Numbered from the stretch's first letter, positions 17,280 through 25,018 are shown. The stretch is DNA of 30,890 nt from SURF-21 sp964510515 (GCA_964510515.1 CAZEAU010000027.1:1-30890); one strand, 5' to 3'. The notes: generated by a model from the sequence alone, not told the origin. A program made the numbers and translations.

Positions 17280-17891
17280 CTACTTCAGCTTCTGCGCTTC
17301 CTCGACCTTTTTCTCGATCAGCGCGTCGATCACTCCGTATTCCACCGCCTCCTGCGCGGACATGATGAAGTCGCGGTCGGTGTCCGCACGAATGCGGTCC
17401 AGGGGCTGCCCGGTATGGTCGGAGAGTATCTTGTCCAGGAGGTCGCGCAGGCGCAGTATCTCCCGCGCGTGGATGTCGATATCCACCGCCTGGCCACTGG
17501 TTCCCCCCGCCGGCTGATGCAGCAGCACCCGCGAGTGAGGGAGCGCGAAACGCTTGCCCGCCGCCCCCGCGCAGAGCAGCAGCGCAGCCCCCGAAGCCGC
17601 CTGCCCGATGCAGATGGTGGAGACGTCCGAGTTCACGTACTGCATGGTGTCGTAGATGGCCAGGGTCGAGGTGACCACCCCGCCGGGGCTATTGATATAG
17701 AGGTGGATGTCCTTGCCCGGGTCCTCCGAGTCCAGGTGCAGGAGCTGTGCCATGACCACGTTGGCCACGTGGTCGTCGATCTCTGTCCCCAGGAAGATGA
17801 TGCGGTCCTTGAGCAGCCGCGAGTAGATGTCGAAAGACCTCTCCCCGCGGTTCGTCTGTTCTATCACTATCGGTATCAGGCTGTTGGCCAC
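17280..17891 (-). CDS. clpP: ATP-dependent Clp protease proteolytic subunit ClpP
   Basis: The serine peptidase barrel of ClpXP. The 203-residue protein carries the catalytic triad S100 (GQAASGA), H125 (LLHQP) and D174 (TDRDF). The start is GTG at 17891 with AAGGTGA upstream. Many Actinobacteria have two clpP genes side by side; only one is here, so any second copy would lie elsewhere. A TATAAT box at 17932-17937 suggests a promoter separate from tig, which ends 76 bp upstream. Confidence 0.96.
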   Translation of the reverse strand: MANSLIPIVIEQTNRGERSFDIYSRLLKDRIIFLGTEIDDHVANVVMAQLLHLDSEDPGKDIHLYINSPGGVVTSTLAIYDTMQYVNSDVSTICIGQAASGAALLLCAGAAGKRFALPHSRVLLHQPAGGTSGQAVDIDIHAREILRLRDLLDKILSDHTGQPLDRIRADTDRDFIMSAQEAVEYGVIDALIEKKVEEAQKLK

Positions 17892-17931
17892 TTCGCATCA
17901 CCTTCGCTTTCCAGAGTCCTCCTGTCTTAAG

Positions 17932-17937
17932 ATTATA
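17932..17937 (-). promoter_or_regulatory. Possible clpP promoter -10
   Basis: A perfect TATAAT on the minus strand, about 40 bases before the clpP GTG, in the short tig-clpP gap. No good -35 or TG extension is seen, so an activator may be needed, or the box may be fortuitous. Confidence 0.4.
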
Positions 17938-17967
17938 CCCGCACGCCGACAGGGGGGCGCCATGATA

Positions 17968-19398
17968 TCATGCGCCTTCCTCCACGGCCCCCTCTCCCGC
18001 GGTCTCTTCCTCCGCCCGGGGGGCCTCGCCATCCGCGGCCTCGCTTTCGTCCCCCTCGCCCGCGGCCGTTTCCGCCGCCGCGTCTTTGCCTCCCTCTCCG
18101 GCAGATACGGCATTGTCGCCCAATAACTTGAGCGCCCTTCTGCGCAGCAGCTCCTCGCGCATGTCCTCCAATCCGCCCCTCTCCTCGAGGACCTTGCGGA
18201 AATCCTCCGCCGCGACGCCGAACATCCCCGCCCGCTGCTCCATCTCCCCCTGCAGCTCCTCCTCGCTCGCCTCCATGCCCTCGCTGCGGATGACCGCGTC
18301 CAGCACCAGCTCCCTGCGGATGATCTCCGCGGCCTCCTTCTCCAGCTCCTCGTCCATGCGTTCCGCGCTGAGGTCCACGGCCTTGAGGTAGCTGTCCATG
18401 GTCACGCCGCTCGCGGCGAGGCGCGCCTCCAGCTCGTGTTTACGCTGGTGGGCATAGCTCTCCACCATCTTCCCGGGTATGTCCACCTCCAGGTCCTGCG
18501 CCAGCTTCTCCAGGACCTGCATGCGTATCGATTCCTCCGCCTGCGCCTTCTTCGCCTGGCTCAGCCTGCCGCGTATGTCCTCCTCCAGCTCGGCGATGGT
18601 GTCGAACTTGCTGGATTCCTTGGCGAAATCGTCGTCGGCCTCGGGCAGCTTCTTGACCTTGACCTCCTTGACTATGACCTTGAAGGAGGCGATCTTGCCC
18701 GCGAGCTCCTCGTCCGGGAACTGCTCGGGCATGTTCGCCTTGATGTCCAGGATATCTCCCTTGCGCTTGCCGCTCAGCTCCTGGTTGAACTCGGGCCAGA
18801 TGTCCTCCGTGCCCACCTCGAAGACGAAATCGTTCGCCGACCCGCCCTCGAAGGCGACGCCGTTGACCGTGCCTTCGAAATCGATGAGCGCGAAGTCCCC
18901 CTCGGCGAGCGCCTTGCCCGACGCCACCTCCAGCTGCGCGAACTTCTCCCGCATGCCGTCGAGGACCCTCTTAACTTCCTCTTCCTTTACCTCTTCATCG
19001 GGAGGCTCCACCTCCACGCCCTTGTAGGCGGAGAGATCGATGCGCGGCTTTATCTCCACCGTGGCCTCGAAGGACATCGCCTTGCCTTCCTCTATCTCTA
19101 TCTCGTCGATGTCCACCTCGGGCTCGGCGATAGGCTCTATCCCCAGCTGCGACAGGGCCTGCTCGTAATAGTCCGAGAGGTTGGCCTGCTTTACCTCCTG
19201 GTAGATAGCCTCCATGCCCAGGCGGGCCTGCAGCACGCGGCGCGGCACCTTCCCCTTGCGAAAACCGGGTATGCTCACCTCTCGGGCGATGTCGCGAAAG
19301 GCTCCGTCCACGGCCTTGCCTATATCCTCCGCGGGCACCTCTACCTTGATGCGGACCACGTTCTTGTCCACTTCCTCCATCTCAGCTTTAACGGCCAC
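17968..19398 (-). CDS. tig: Trigger factor (ribosome-associated chaperone, peptidyl-prolyl isomerase)
   Basis: It binds near the ribosomal exit tunnel and shields nascent chains. From the GTG at 19398 the protein is 476 residues. The ribosome-binding signature GFRKGK is at 45-50, the FKBP-type isomerase domain at about 165-250 (GDFALIDFEGTVNG onward), and the helical chaperone domain follows. The last 45 residues are a low-complexity Ala/Glu/Gly tail, common in actinobacterial trigger factors and the reason for the length above 450. GGAAGGAG stands eight bases before the GTG; the frame stays open upstream into the tRNA-Leu gene, which is clearly not coding. Confidence 0.94.
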   Translation of the reverse strand: MAVKAEMEEVDKNVVRIKVEVPAEDIGKAVDGAFRDIAREVSIPGFRKGKVPRRVLQARLGMEAIYQEVKQANLSDYYEQALSQLGIEPIAEPEVDIDEIEIEEGKAMSFEATVEIKPRIDLSAYKGVEVEPPDEEVKEEEVKRVLDGMREKFAQLEVASGKALAEGDFALIDFEGTVNGVAFEGGSANDFVFEVGTEDIWPEFNQELSGKRKGDILDIKANMPEQFPDEELAGKIASFKVIVKEVKVKKLPEADDDFAKESSKFDTIAELEEDIRGRLSQAKKAQAEESIRMQVLEKLAQDLEVDIPGKMVESYAHQRKHELEARLAASGVTMDSYLKAVDLSAERMDEELEKEAAEIIRRELVLDAVIRSEGMEASEEELQGEMEQRAGMFGVAAEDFRKVLEERGGLEDMREELLRRRALKLLGDNAVSAGEGGKDAAAETAAGEGDESEAADGEAPRAEEETAGEGAVEEGA

Positions 19399-19444
19399 CT
19401 CACGCGCTCCTTCCCGTCGCCTGCGTTCTCTCCTCGAACGGTCG

Positions 19445-19470
19445 AAAAAAATCCCACCCCCGTACGGGTG
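19445..19470 (-). terminator. Intrinsic terminator between tRNA-Leu and tig
   Basis: In the minus-strand RNA, CACCC pairs with GGGTG (19455-19470) and is followed closely by seven U residues (19445-19451). It ends the tRNA-Leu transcript. Only 46 bases remain before the tig start and no -10 is visible there, so readthrough may supply tig. Confidence 0.6.
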
Positions 19471-19480
19471 CGGGAGCTCC

Positions 19481-19566
19481 TGGTGCGAGAGGGGGGACTC
19501 GAACCCCCACGGTTGAAAACCACTGAGTCCTAAACCCAGCGCGTCTACCGGTTCCGCCACTCTCGC
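19481..19566 (-). tRNA. tRNA-Leu (anticodon UAG)
   Basis: The 86-nt gene has a seven-base acceptor stem (GCGAGAG/CTCTCGC), a long variable arm as in class II tRNAs, an anticodon stem CTGGG/CTCAG with loop TTTAGGA, a normal T arm (GTTCGAG), and an encoded CCA. The anticodon TAG reads CUA. Confidence 0.95.
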
Positions 19567-19596
19567 CCGAATATCTGGGGAGCAGGAACGATAAAT

Positions 19597-19625
19597 ATAC
19601 TACTACGGGCGATTATATGTGGCAA
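19597..19625 (-). promoter_or_regulatory. Promoter of tRNA-Leu
   Basis: TTGCCA (19620-19625) and TAGTAT (19597-19602) are separated by exactly 17 bases on the minus strand. The -10 is about 30 bases before the mature tRNA 5' end. An overlapping TATAAT within the spacer is an alternative. Confidence 0.5.
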
Positions 19626-19703
19626 ACCACACGCGCCCGGGCGCCCCTTCCGCTCGCGGGGCGGCGGCCGCGCCGGAAGCGACATGCCGCCCGGCGGGAG
19701 GGA

Positions 19704-19712
19704 TGCTATAAT
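19704..19712 (+). promoter_or_regulatory. Extended -10 promoter of tRNA-Arg/tRNA-His
   Basis: TGC followed by a perfect TATAAT lies 15 bases before the tRNA-Arg 5' end. The same TGCTATAAT stands before tRNA-Pro. No clear -35 is present. Confidence 0.65.
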
Positions 19713-19727
19713 TTCCTTGCGGAAGAT

Positions 19728-19803
19728 GCGCCTGTAGCTCAAAGGACAGAGCAGCGGACTTCTAATCCGCAGGTTGGAGGTTCGAGTCCTCCCAGGCGTG
19801 CCA
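19728..19803 (+). tRNA. tRNA-Arg (anticodon UCU)
   Basis: A 76-nt cloverleaf with acceptor GCGCCTG pairing with CAGGCGT (one G-U pair), anticodon stem GCGGA/TCCGC with loop CTTCTAA, T loop TTCGAGT and encoded CCA. The TCT anticodon reads AGA. It lies nine bases before tRNA-His and is probably co-transcribed with it. Confidence 0.95.
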
Positions 19804-19812
19804 GCATAGCAT

Positions 19813-19888
19813 GGTGGGCGTAGCTCAGCGGCAGAGCACTGGGTTGTGGCCCCAGAGGTCGCGGGTTCAAATCCCGTCGCTCACCCCA
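19813..19888 (+). tRNA. tRNA-His (anticodon GUG)
   Basis: The anticodon stem CTGGG/CCCAG encloses TTGTGGC. The acceptor GTGGGCG pairs with CGCTCAC, the extra G(-1) typical of tRNA-His is at 19813 opposite C73, and CCA is encoded. It is followed ten bases later by a strong intrinsic terminator. Confidence 0.95.
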
Positions 19889-19897
19889 GGCATAGCG

Positions 19898-19927
19898 AAG
19901 CAAGGGCGAAAGCCCTTGCTTTTCTTT
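19898..19927 (+). terminator. Intrinsic terminator of the tRNA-Arg/tRNA-His transcript
   Basis: A perfect stem AAGCAAGGGC/GCCCTTGCTT closes a GAAA tetraloop and runs into TTTCTTT. The stem may also slow transcription from trkH on the other strand, but the T tract is only on this strand. Confidence 0.9.
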
Positions 19928-19995
19928 ACGCCCGGGAGGCGCGGACCCGCCGCCGGGCGGCTTTGACGCCGGGGGCGGGAGCGGCCGGCGCGCCC

Positions 19996-21498
19996 TCACC
20001 GCCGCCCCCGCCCCAGCATGCTGAGGAAATAGGCGATGGTCACCACCACCGCCAGCAATTCCAGCCTCCCCGCCCACATCTGGAAGATGAACACCAGCTT
20101 GAGCGGGGCGGGCATGGTGTAGTCGATGACCCCCGTGGTCAGCCCCGAATTGCCCCCCGCCGAGGCCGATTCGAATATCGCCGTGTGCAGGTCGTGTCCG
20201 TAGAGGAGGGCCACGGTCATGCCCAGCAGGAAGAGCAGCACGAAGAGAAGGGTGATGTGCATGACCGTCCTCGTCATGGCGTCCGTCATGGTCACCTCCC
20301 TGATGTGGTGAAAGCGCTCCACCATCACCGACGATGCCGGGGAGAGGGATTTCCTGAGCCTGAGCTTGGTCTCCTTCCAGATTATGCCGATGCGGAAGGA
20401 CTTGATTCCGCCGGCGGTGGAACAGGCGCAGCCCCCCAGCAGCATGGCCATGGCGATGATGTAGAGGGCCAGGTCGCCCCAGCGATGCGCGATGTGCTGC
20501 CCGGGAAGGGTGGAGAACCCGGTCGTGCTCTGCGCGGAGACGACGTGATAGACGCTGCGGCGCAGGCAGGCCCCCGCGGACTGAAAGACCTCCGCCCGCA
20601 TCAGGCTCGCCAGCACCAGGCCCGCGAGCAGGAGCATGGTGATGAACATGACCCTCAGCTCCATGTTCTTCACCAGCTCTCCGGGGCGCCCCCGCCAGAC
20701 CTCGTACTGCACGGCGAAGTTGGTCATGCCCAGCACCATGAAAACCACGGTGATGAGCTCCACCGGCAGGCTGTGATAGTAGCCCACGTTGAGCGCCTGG
20801 GGCGCGAAGCCCCCGGTGTCGAAACCCGCCATGAACAGGCAGGAGGCCTGGAAGAAGGAGCGCACCGGGGCCATCCCCTCGGCCAGGAGACAGATGCCCA
20901 GGGCCAGGGTCCCGGTCATCAGGTAGGTGACGCTCACCTTCCAGATGAAACGCGAGCTCTCGATGACGTTGGGCATGATGCTCTCCCGCGCCTCGCCCAT
21001 GTACATCTGCACCGCCGTGCCCGTCCCGCCCACGAAATAGGTGAGCACCATGATGACTATGCCCTGGCCGCCCATGAAATGGAGGAAATGGCGCCAGAAG
21101 CTCACCCCGTAGGCCATGTGGTCCAGGTCGTGCACCAGGGTGCGGCCCGTGGTGGTCAGGCCGGACATGGCCTCGAAGCAGGCGTCCAGGTAGGAGGCGT
21201 AATGCCCGCTGAGATAGAGGGGCAGGGCCGCGAAGAGCATGGAAAAGAACCAGGTGAGGGCCACTATGACCAGGCCCTGATTCCAGGTGACGCCGCGCCG
21301 CGAACGCAGGCTGAAATAGAGGATGTTCCCGACTCCCGCCGTGAGGCAGGCGGAGAAGAAGAAGCTCAGCGCCCCCGACCACTCGCCCGCCGCCGCGCTG
21401 ACCGCCAGCGCCAGGAACATGCTCAGCCCCAACGCCACCAGGACCATGCCGACATAACGGAAGATGTTCTCGAGGTCCTTGCGCGTGGGCTTGAACAT
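19996..21498 (-). CDS. trkH: TrkH-type potassium transporter membrane subunit (copy 1)
   Basis: A pore-forming subunit of a Trk/Ktr potassium uptake system. The 500-residue polytopic protein has the four pore-loop filter segments: SGLTTTGRT (112-120), AGFDTGG (224-230), QSTTGFST (323-330) and GGNSGLT (448-454). From the ATG at 21498 it aligns without a single gap to the 500-residue copy 2, with about 66% identity by my residue count. Loop 1 has arginine (R119) after the filter glycine where copy 2 has leucine, which is unusual. AAGGAG precedes the ATG at eight bases, and it has its own promoter. The regulatory TrkA/KtrA partner is not in this window. Confidence 0.9.
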   Translation of the reverse strand: MFKPTRKDLENIFRYVGMVLVALGLSMFLALAVSAAAGEWSGALSFFFSACLTAGVGNILYFSLRSRRGVTWNQGLVIVALTWFFSMLFAALPLYLSGHYASYLDACFEAMSGLTTTGRTLVHDLDHMAYGVSFWRHFLHFMGGQGIVIMVLTYFVGGTGTAVQMYMGEARESIMPNVIESSRFIWKVSVTYLMTGTLALGICLLAEGMAPVRSFFQASCLFMAGFDTGGFAPQALNVGYYHSLPVELITVVFMVLGMTNFAVQYEVWRGRPGELVKNMELRVMFITMLLLAGLVLASLMRAEVFQSAGACLRRSVYHVVSAQSTTGFSTLPGQHIAHRWGDLALYIIAMAMLLGGCACSTAGGIKSFRIGIIWKETKLRLRKSLSPASSVMVERFHHIREVTMTDAMTRTVMHITLLFVLLFLLGMTVALLYGHDLHTAIFESASAGGNSGLTTGVIDYTMPAPLKLVFIFQMWAGRLELLAVVVTIAYFLSMLGRGRR

Positions 21499-21582
21499 CC
21501 CGCCCGCTCCTTGGGTCGCGTCCTCGACACCCGGCACCGCAAACCGGCCGCGGCCGCATGCGGCCATCTCCATGCTGCCCAT

Positions 21583-21611
21583 ATCATAGTCACACCGCCC
21601 CCGCGGAACAA
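21583..21611 (-). promoter_or_regulatory. Promoter of trkH copy 1
   Basis: TTGTTC (21606-21611) and TATGAT (21583-21588) on the minus strand are spaced by 17 bases, with the start of transcription about 80 bases before the ATG. Copy 1 can thus be expressed separately from the upstream copy-2/OB pair. Confidence 0.55.
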
Positions 21612-21656
21612 ATCGCGGCCCGGCGGCCGTGGCGGGAGAGGAGATACCGGGGCCAT

Positions 21657-21739
21657 GCGGGCCCCGGGCGCGCAAGGGGCGGGGTTCTTCGTGATAAAGA
21701 TACCCCGATAGGAATTTGCGGGCCCCGGGCGCGCAAGGG
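21657..21739. repeat. Pair of identical 22-bp GC-rich direct repeats, 61-bp period
   Basis: A 22-base sequence beginning GCGGGCCCCGGGCGCGC occurs at 21657-21678 and 21718-21739, and the similarity continues a few bases further (GGGRCGGGG). It contains the palindrome GGGCCC. It lies between the OB-fold-like gene stop and the promoter of trkH copy 1. It may be a protein-binding site or a residual duplication. Confidence 0.6.
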
Positions 21740-21768
21740 ACGGGGGCCCCGGCGCGGCCGGCGCTGCG

Positions 21769-22377
21769 CTACTCCCCGTTCTCCTCCTCTTCGCGCAGCA
21801 GGGCCCTGGCTTTACGTATCTCTCGCGCGCGGCTCCGCAGGAAGGGAAGCAGGGTGAGCAGCAGGAAGACGCCGGCGAGGGCTGCGGCCAGGACCTTCGC
21901 TCCGCCCGGCCCGGACTCCAGGGCCCGCCCCCGCTCCAGCACGGTCAGCGAGGCGGCGTGGATGTCGAAATCCCCTCCGTGCTCCTCGCAGTCGGCGTTG
22001 AACACTCCGCGCACCTCCACGATGTCCCCCCGGGTGCCGAACCTGCCCAGGAACTCTATCTTCTCCGCCTCCGCCGCCGGCAGCCACACGCCGATGCCGC
22101 TGTTCCCTCCCCGCAACTCGCCCCCCTCCAGCAGCGCCTTGCGGCTGTAGGGATCGTCGTTCACGGTGATCCAGGCGAAATCGCCGCGGCGCATCACGTC
22201 GCCCACGGCCTCCCCGCGGAAAACGACCTTCCTTCCGTCCAGCTCCCGCCAGTCGTCCAGCAGCTCGGCGGAGGTGACCGCGACGCCCTCGCCCCCCGCC
22301 GCCGCACATGCGGGCATGGCCATCACCCAGAGAAGAGCGCATAACCACATCACGGCGCAAACGGCGGCCCTCTTCAT
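21769..22377 (-). CDS. Exported, membrane-anchored OB-fold-like protein coupled to TrkH
   Basis: The 202-residue product has an N-terminal signal sequence (MKRAAVCAVMWLCALLWVMA, then an AxA-type site near 23-27), an extracytoplasmic domain, a second membrane helix at about 163-180 and a basic then acidic cytoplasmic tail. The middle domain has the strand pattern of small OB-fold proteins: RKVVFRGEAVGDV (49-61), FAWITVND (68-75), GIGVWLP (94-100), GDIVEVRGVF (118-127) and DIHAASLTVLER (138-149). OB fold is an inference. The ATG overlaps the stop of trkH copy 2 as ATGA, so translation is coupled. Its position between two trkH genes suggests a role in the transport system, but I know of no defined function. 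Confidence 0.7.
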   Translation of the reverse strand: MKRAAVCAVMWLCALLWVMAMPACAAAGGEGVAVTSAELLDDWRELDGRKVVFRGEAVGDVMRRGDFAWITVNDDPYSRKALLEGGELRGGNSGIGVWLPAAEAEKIEFLGRFGTRGDIVEVRGVFNADCEEHGGDFDIHAASLTVLERGRALESGPGGAKVLAAALAGVFLLLTLLPFLRSRAREIRKARALLREEEENGE

Positions 22378-23876
22378 CTGCGATCCCTCCTCAACATGTT
22401 CAGGAAATAGGCGATGAGCACCACCACGGCCATGACCTCCAGCCTCCCCGCCCACATCTGCAATATATACACCACCTTGAGCAGGGCGGGCATGGTATGG
22501 CCGGTGATGCCCGTGGTCAGGCCCACGTTGCCGGCGGCGGACACCGACTCGAAGGCCGAGTCGGAAAGCCCGTAACCGTAGAGGAGCCCGGCCAGCGTGC
22601 CCAGGAGGTAGAGCAGCAGGTAGAGGGCGGTGGTGAGCAGCGCCGCCCCCACCATGCCCTGGCTCATGGTCACCTCCCTGATGTGGTGGAAGCGCGAGAC
22701 GAGCACCGCGGAGGCCGGGGAGAGCGCCTGTTTCATCTTCCTCTTCATCTCCTTGCCGATGATCCCGAGGCGATAGACCTTGATGGCCCCGGAGGTTGCG
22801 CAGGCGCAGCCCCCGATGCCCATGGCCAGGATGAGGACCAGGAGGGCGAGGTCGCCCCAGCGCTCTCCCAGCTGCCGGCCGCAGACGGTCATAAAACCGG
22901 TCCCGCTATGCGCGGAGATGAGCTGATAGCCCCCGCGGCGCAGGCCGGCCCCGAAGCTCCCGAAGGTCCCCGCCAGCCCTATCCCCGCCAGCAGCAGGGC
23001 CAGGGTGACGGCCAGGCTCGTGGCCAGCACCCTCATCTCCATGTTCTTCACCAGCTCGCGCGGGCGGCGGCTCCACACTTCGTACTGTATGGCGAAGTTG
23101 ATCATGCCCAGGAACATGAAGACCACGGTGATGAGCTCCACCGGCAGGCTGTGATAATAGCCCACGTTGAGCGCCTGCGGCGCGTAGCCCCCGGTGTCGA
23201 AACCCGCCATGAACAGGCAGGAGGCCTGGAAGAAGGAGCGCACCGGGGCCATCCCCTCGGCCAGGAGACAGACGCCCAGGGCCAGCGTGCCCGTGGCCAG
23301 GTAAACCATGCTCACCCTCCAGATGAAACGCGAGCTCTCGATGACGTTGGGCATGATGCTCTCCCGCCCCTCCCCCGTGTACATCTGCGCGGCCGTGCTG
23401 CTTCCGGCCGTGAAATAGGTGATGACCAGGACGACGATGCCCTGCCCCCCCAGGAACATGGTGAAATGGCGCCAGAAGTTCATGCCGTAGGCCAGGTGGT
23501 CGAGGTCTTGTGTCAGGGTCAGGCCGGTGGTGGCGAAGCCGGACATGGCCTCGAAGCAGGCGTCCAGGTAGGAGGAGTAGTGGCCGTTGAGATAGAGGGG
23601 CAGCGCGGAGAAGAGCATGGCCAGCAGCCATGAGAGGGCCACGATTACCAGGCCCTGGTTCCAGGTCACCTGGCGGCGCGCATGCAGGTTGAAATAGAGC
23701 AGGTTCCCCACCCCGGCGGTCACGCCGACGGAGACGAGCAGATCCAGCACCGCCGACCACTCCCCGGCCGCCGCGCTCAGCGCCGCGGGCAGAAGCATGC
23801 ACAGGCCCAGCGCGATGAGCACCACCCCGACGTAGTGAAATATGTTCTCCACGCCCGAGCGCGAAGCTCTGAACAT
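22374..23876 (-). CDS. trkH: TrkH-type potassium transporter membrane subunit (copy 2)
   Basis: A second potassium-translocating subunit, 500 residues. Filter segments are SGFATTGLT (112-120), AGFDTGG (224-230), HSGTGFMT (323-330) and AGNVGLT (448-454). It differs from copy 1 mainly in the extracellular loops, the third filter loop and the D5-D7 helices, while 171-282 is nearly identical (for example GEGRESIMPNVIESSRFIW). The start at 23876 follows GAGGAG. It is first in an operon with the OB-fold-like gene and has its own promoter at 23957-23984. Tandem duplication followed by divergence is the simplest explanation; the ion selectivity of either copy cannot be told from sequence. Confidence 0.9.
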   Translation of the reverse strand: MFRASRSGVENIFHYVGVVLIALGLCMLLPAALSAAAGEWSAVLDLLVSVGVTAGVGNLLYFNLHARRQVTWNQGLVIVALSWLLAMLFSALPLYLNGHYSSYLDACFEAMSGFATTGLTLTQDLDHLAYGMNFWRHFTMFLGGQGIVVLVITYFTAGSSTAAQMYTGEGRESIMPNVIESSRFIWRVSMVYLATGTLALGVCLLAEGMAPVRSFFQASCLFMAGFDTGGYAPQALNVGYYHSLPVELITVVFMFLGMINFAIQYEVWSRRPRELVKNMEMRVLATSLAVTLALLLAGIGLAGTFGSFGAGLRRGGYQLISAHSGTGFMTVCGRQLGERWGDLALLVLILAMGIGGCACATSGAIKVYRLGIIGKEMKRKMKQALSPASAVLVSRFHHIREVTMSQGMVGAALLTTALYLLLYLLGTLAGLLYGYGLSDSAFESVSAAGNVGLTTGITGHTMPALLKVVYILQMWAGRLEVMAVVVLIAYFLNMLRRDRR

Positions 23877-23956
23877 CCCACCTGCTCCTCGCTGCCGGTG
23901 CGCCTCCCGCCTCCCCCGAAGCGGGGCGCAGGCGATAGCCCGTTTCGATTTTCCAT

Positions 23957-23984
23957 GATATATGAGGCGCGGCGGCACAAACAA
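23957..23984 (-). promoter_or_regulatory. Promoter of trkH copy 2 and the OB-fold-like gene
   Basis: TTGTTT (23979-23984) and TATATC (23957-23962) are spaced by 16 bases on the minus strand, about 80 bases before the ATG. This layout is almost the same as that of the copy-1 promoter, as expected if the promoter was duplicated with the gene. Confidence 0.5.
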
Positions 23985-24046
23985 CCGCGGGCGCGGCGCG
24001 TCTCCGCCGCCCGGCCCGCCGGGCCCGGAGCGCCCGGCCGCGGCGG

Positions 24047-24673
24047 CTACTCCGCTATCAGCGTAAGGTAGCTGACCATGGGCTTGGAGATGGTCTTATA
24101 GGCCCCCATATCGTGGCGGAAACCGCACTCGCGCAGGGAGCTGAGGTCCTCGCCTCCCCAGGTGCAGCGCGCGGAAGTGACCTTGAATACGCGCTCCATG
24201 CGGAAGCGGGTGCTGCGTCCCACCTCCGTGACCCCCATTATCTTCTGCTCCGGGTCGCTGCCCAGGAAGGGCGCGGCGAGACGGGGCAGAAGCCGGCAGT
24301 AAAGCGGGTTGCGGGCGATGACGTCGGGGATGCGGCGCACGATGGGGTTCACCATTTTGAGCACGGCGTTCTCCGCATAATCGACCTCCATGCGCAGCTC
24401 ACCCCGCTCCCCCGTGTCGAGGGCGATGCTCCAGCGGTTTCCCTCCCGGCGCGAATCGAGCGGCGTCACCACCGTCTCATCGAAGCGGTGTATGCTCGAG
24501 ACCAGGTCCCTGCCCTCCTCGCTGGAGACGTAGAGGGTGCGGCGATCGTCGGGGGAGAAGTGGAAGACGGCCCGGTAGGGGCCCACCGGGGTCTCGTCCC
24601 AGTCCTCGCACAGGAAGACGTCGTGCGGCCCGAACTGCAGCGTGGGTATGAACCATCCTCTCTCCACCAGCAT
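24047..24673 (-). CDS. Conserved-looking protein of unknown function
   Basis: A 208-residue soluble protein with no signal peptide or membrane helix. I do not recognise a family. The first 100 residues read as alternating beta strands (for example YRAVFHFSPDDRRTLYVSS, SIALDTGERGELRMEVDY), followed by a helical, Pro/Leu-rich stretch (VNPIVRRIPDVIARNPLYC) and more strands (TRFRMERVFKVTSARC). Charged and hydrophobic residues alternate as in a real protein. The ATG at 24673 follows AAGGGGGA, and a TATAAT box lies about 90 bases upstream. Upstream codons in the same frame are Arg-rich and run into the tRNA-Pro gene. It sits alone between trkH copy 2 and two tRNA genes. Confidence 0.7.
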   Translation of the reverse strand: MLVERGWFIPTLQFGPHDVFLCEDWDETPVGPYRAVFHFSPDDRRTLYVSSEEGRDLVSSIHRFDETVVTPLDSRREGNRWSIALDTGERGELRMEVDYAENAVLKMVNPIVRRIPDVIARNPLYCRLLPRLAAPFLGSDPEQKIMGVTEVGRSTRFRMERVFKVTSARCTWGGEDLSSLRECGFRHDMGAYKTISKPMVSYLTLIAE

Positions 24674-24763
24674 CCCGTTCCCCCTTCCTCGCCTGACGCG
24701 CCTCCGCGTGCCCCCGCCGGGCCGCGTCGGAGAGATGCGCCTCCCTCGGCGCAGCGCAATCCT

Positions 24764-24769
24764 ATTATA
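24764..24769 (-). promoter_or_regulatory. -10 box of the unknown gene at 24047-24673
   Basis: A perfect TATAAT on the minus strand inside an AT-rich island (TTTTCATATAATAGG). The matching -35 is poor. It lies about 90 bases before the ATG, leaving an 80-base leader without obvious structure. Confidence 0.45.
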
Positions 24770-24876
24770 TGAAAACCGGGTGGCGCTATCCACGGGGAAC
24801 CGCCTCCGCGGCGGGGCGCCGCATGCGCTGAGGCGGCCGCCCGCATGCCGGCCCCGGGCCGGCGCCGAGGCGGCGG

Positions 24877-24885
24877 TGCTATAAT
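24877..24885 (+). promoter_or_regulatory. Extended -10 promoter of tRNA-Pro
   Basis: TGC-TATAAT lies eight bases before the tRNA-Pro 5' end, identical to the element before tRNA-Arg. It is close enough that the primary transcript would have almost no 5' leader. Confidence 0.65.
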
Positions 24886-24893
24886 CGATGCGT

Positions 24894-24971
24894 CGGGGCG
24901 TAGCGCAGCTTGGCCAGCGCGCATGCTTTGGGAGCATGAGGTCGGCGGTTCGAATCCGCCCGCCCCGACCA
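24894..24971 (+). tRNA. tRNA-Pro (anticodon UGG)
   Basis: A 78-nt cloverleaf with acceptor CGGGGCG/CGCCCCG, anticodon stem CATGC/GCATG with loop TTTGGGA, T loop TTCGAAT, A73 and encoded CCA. The TGG anticodon reads CCA and related Pro codons. Confidence 0.95.
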
Positions 24972-25018
24972 GCCAGCCATCCTCCGCGCTCCCGGCGTCC
25001 TCCCGGCGAGGCGGGCTA

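Noticed and set aside
17955..17975. Palindrome CATGATATCATG at the tig stop as an operator or terminator
   Set aside because: Only 12 bp are symmetric, half of it is the tig stop region, and there is no T tract. Chance is likely enough.
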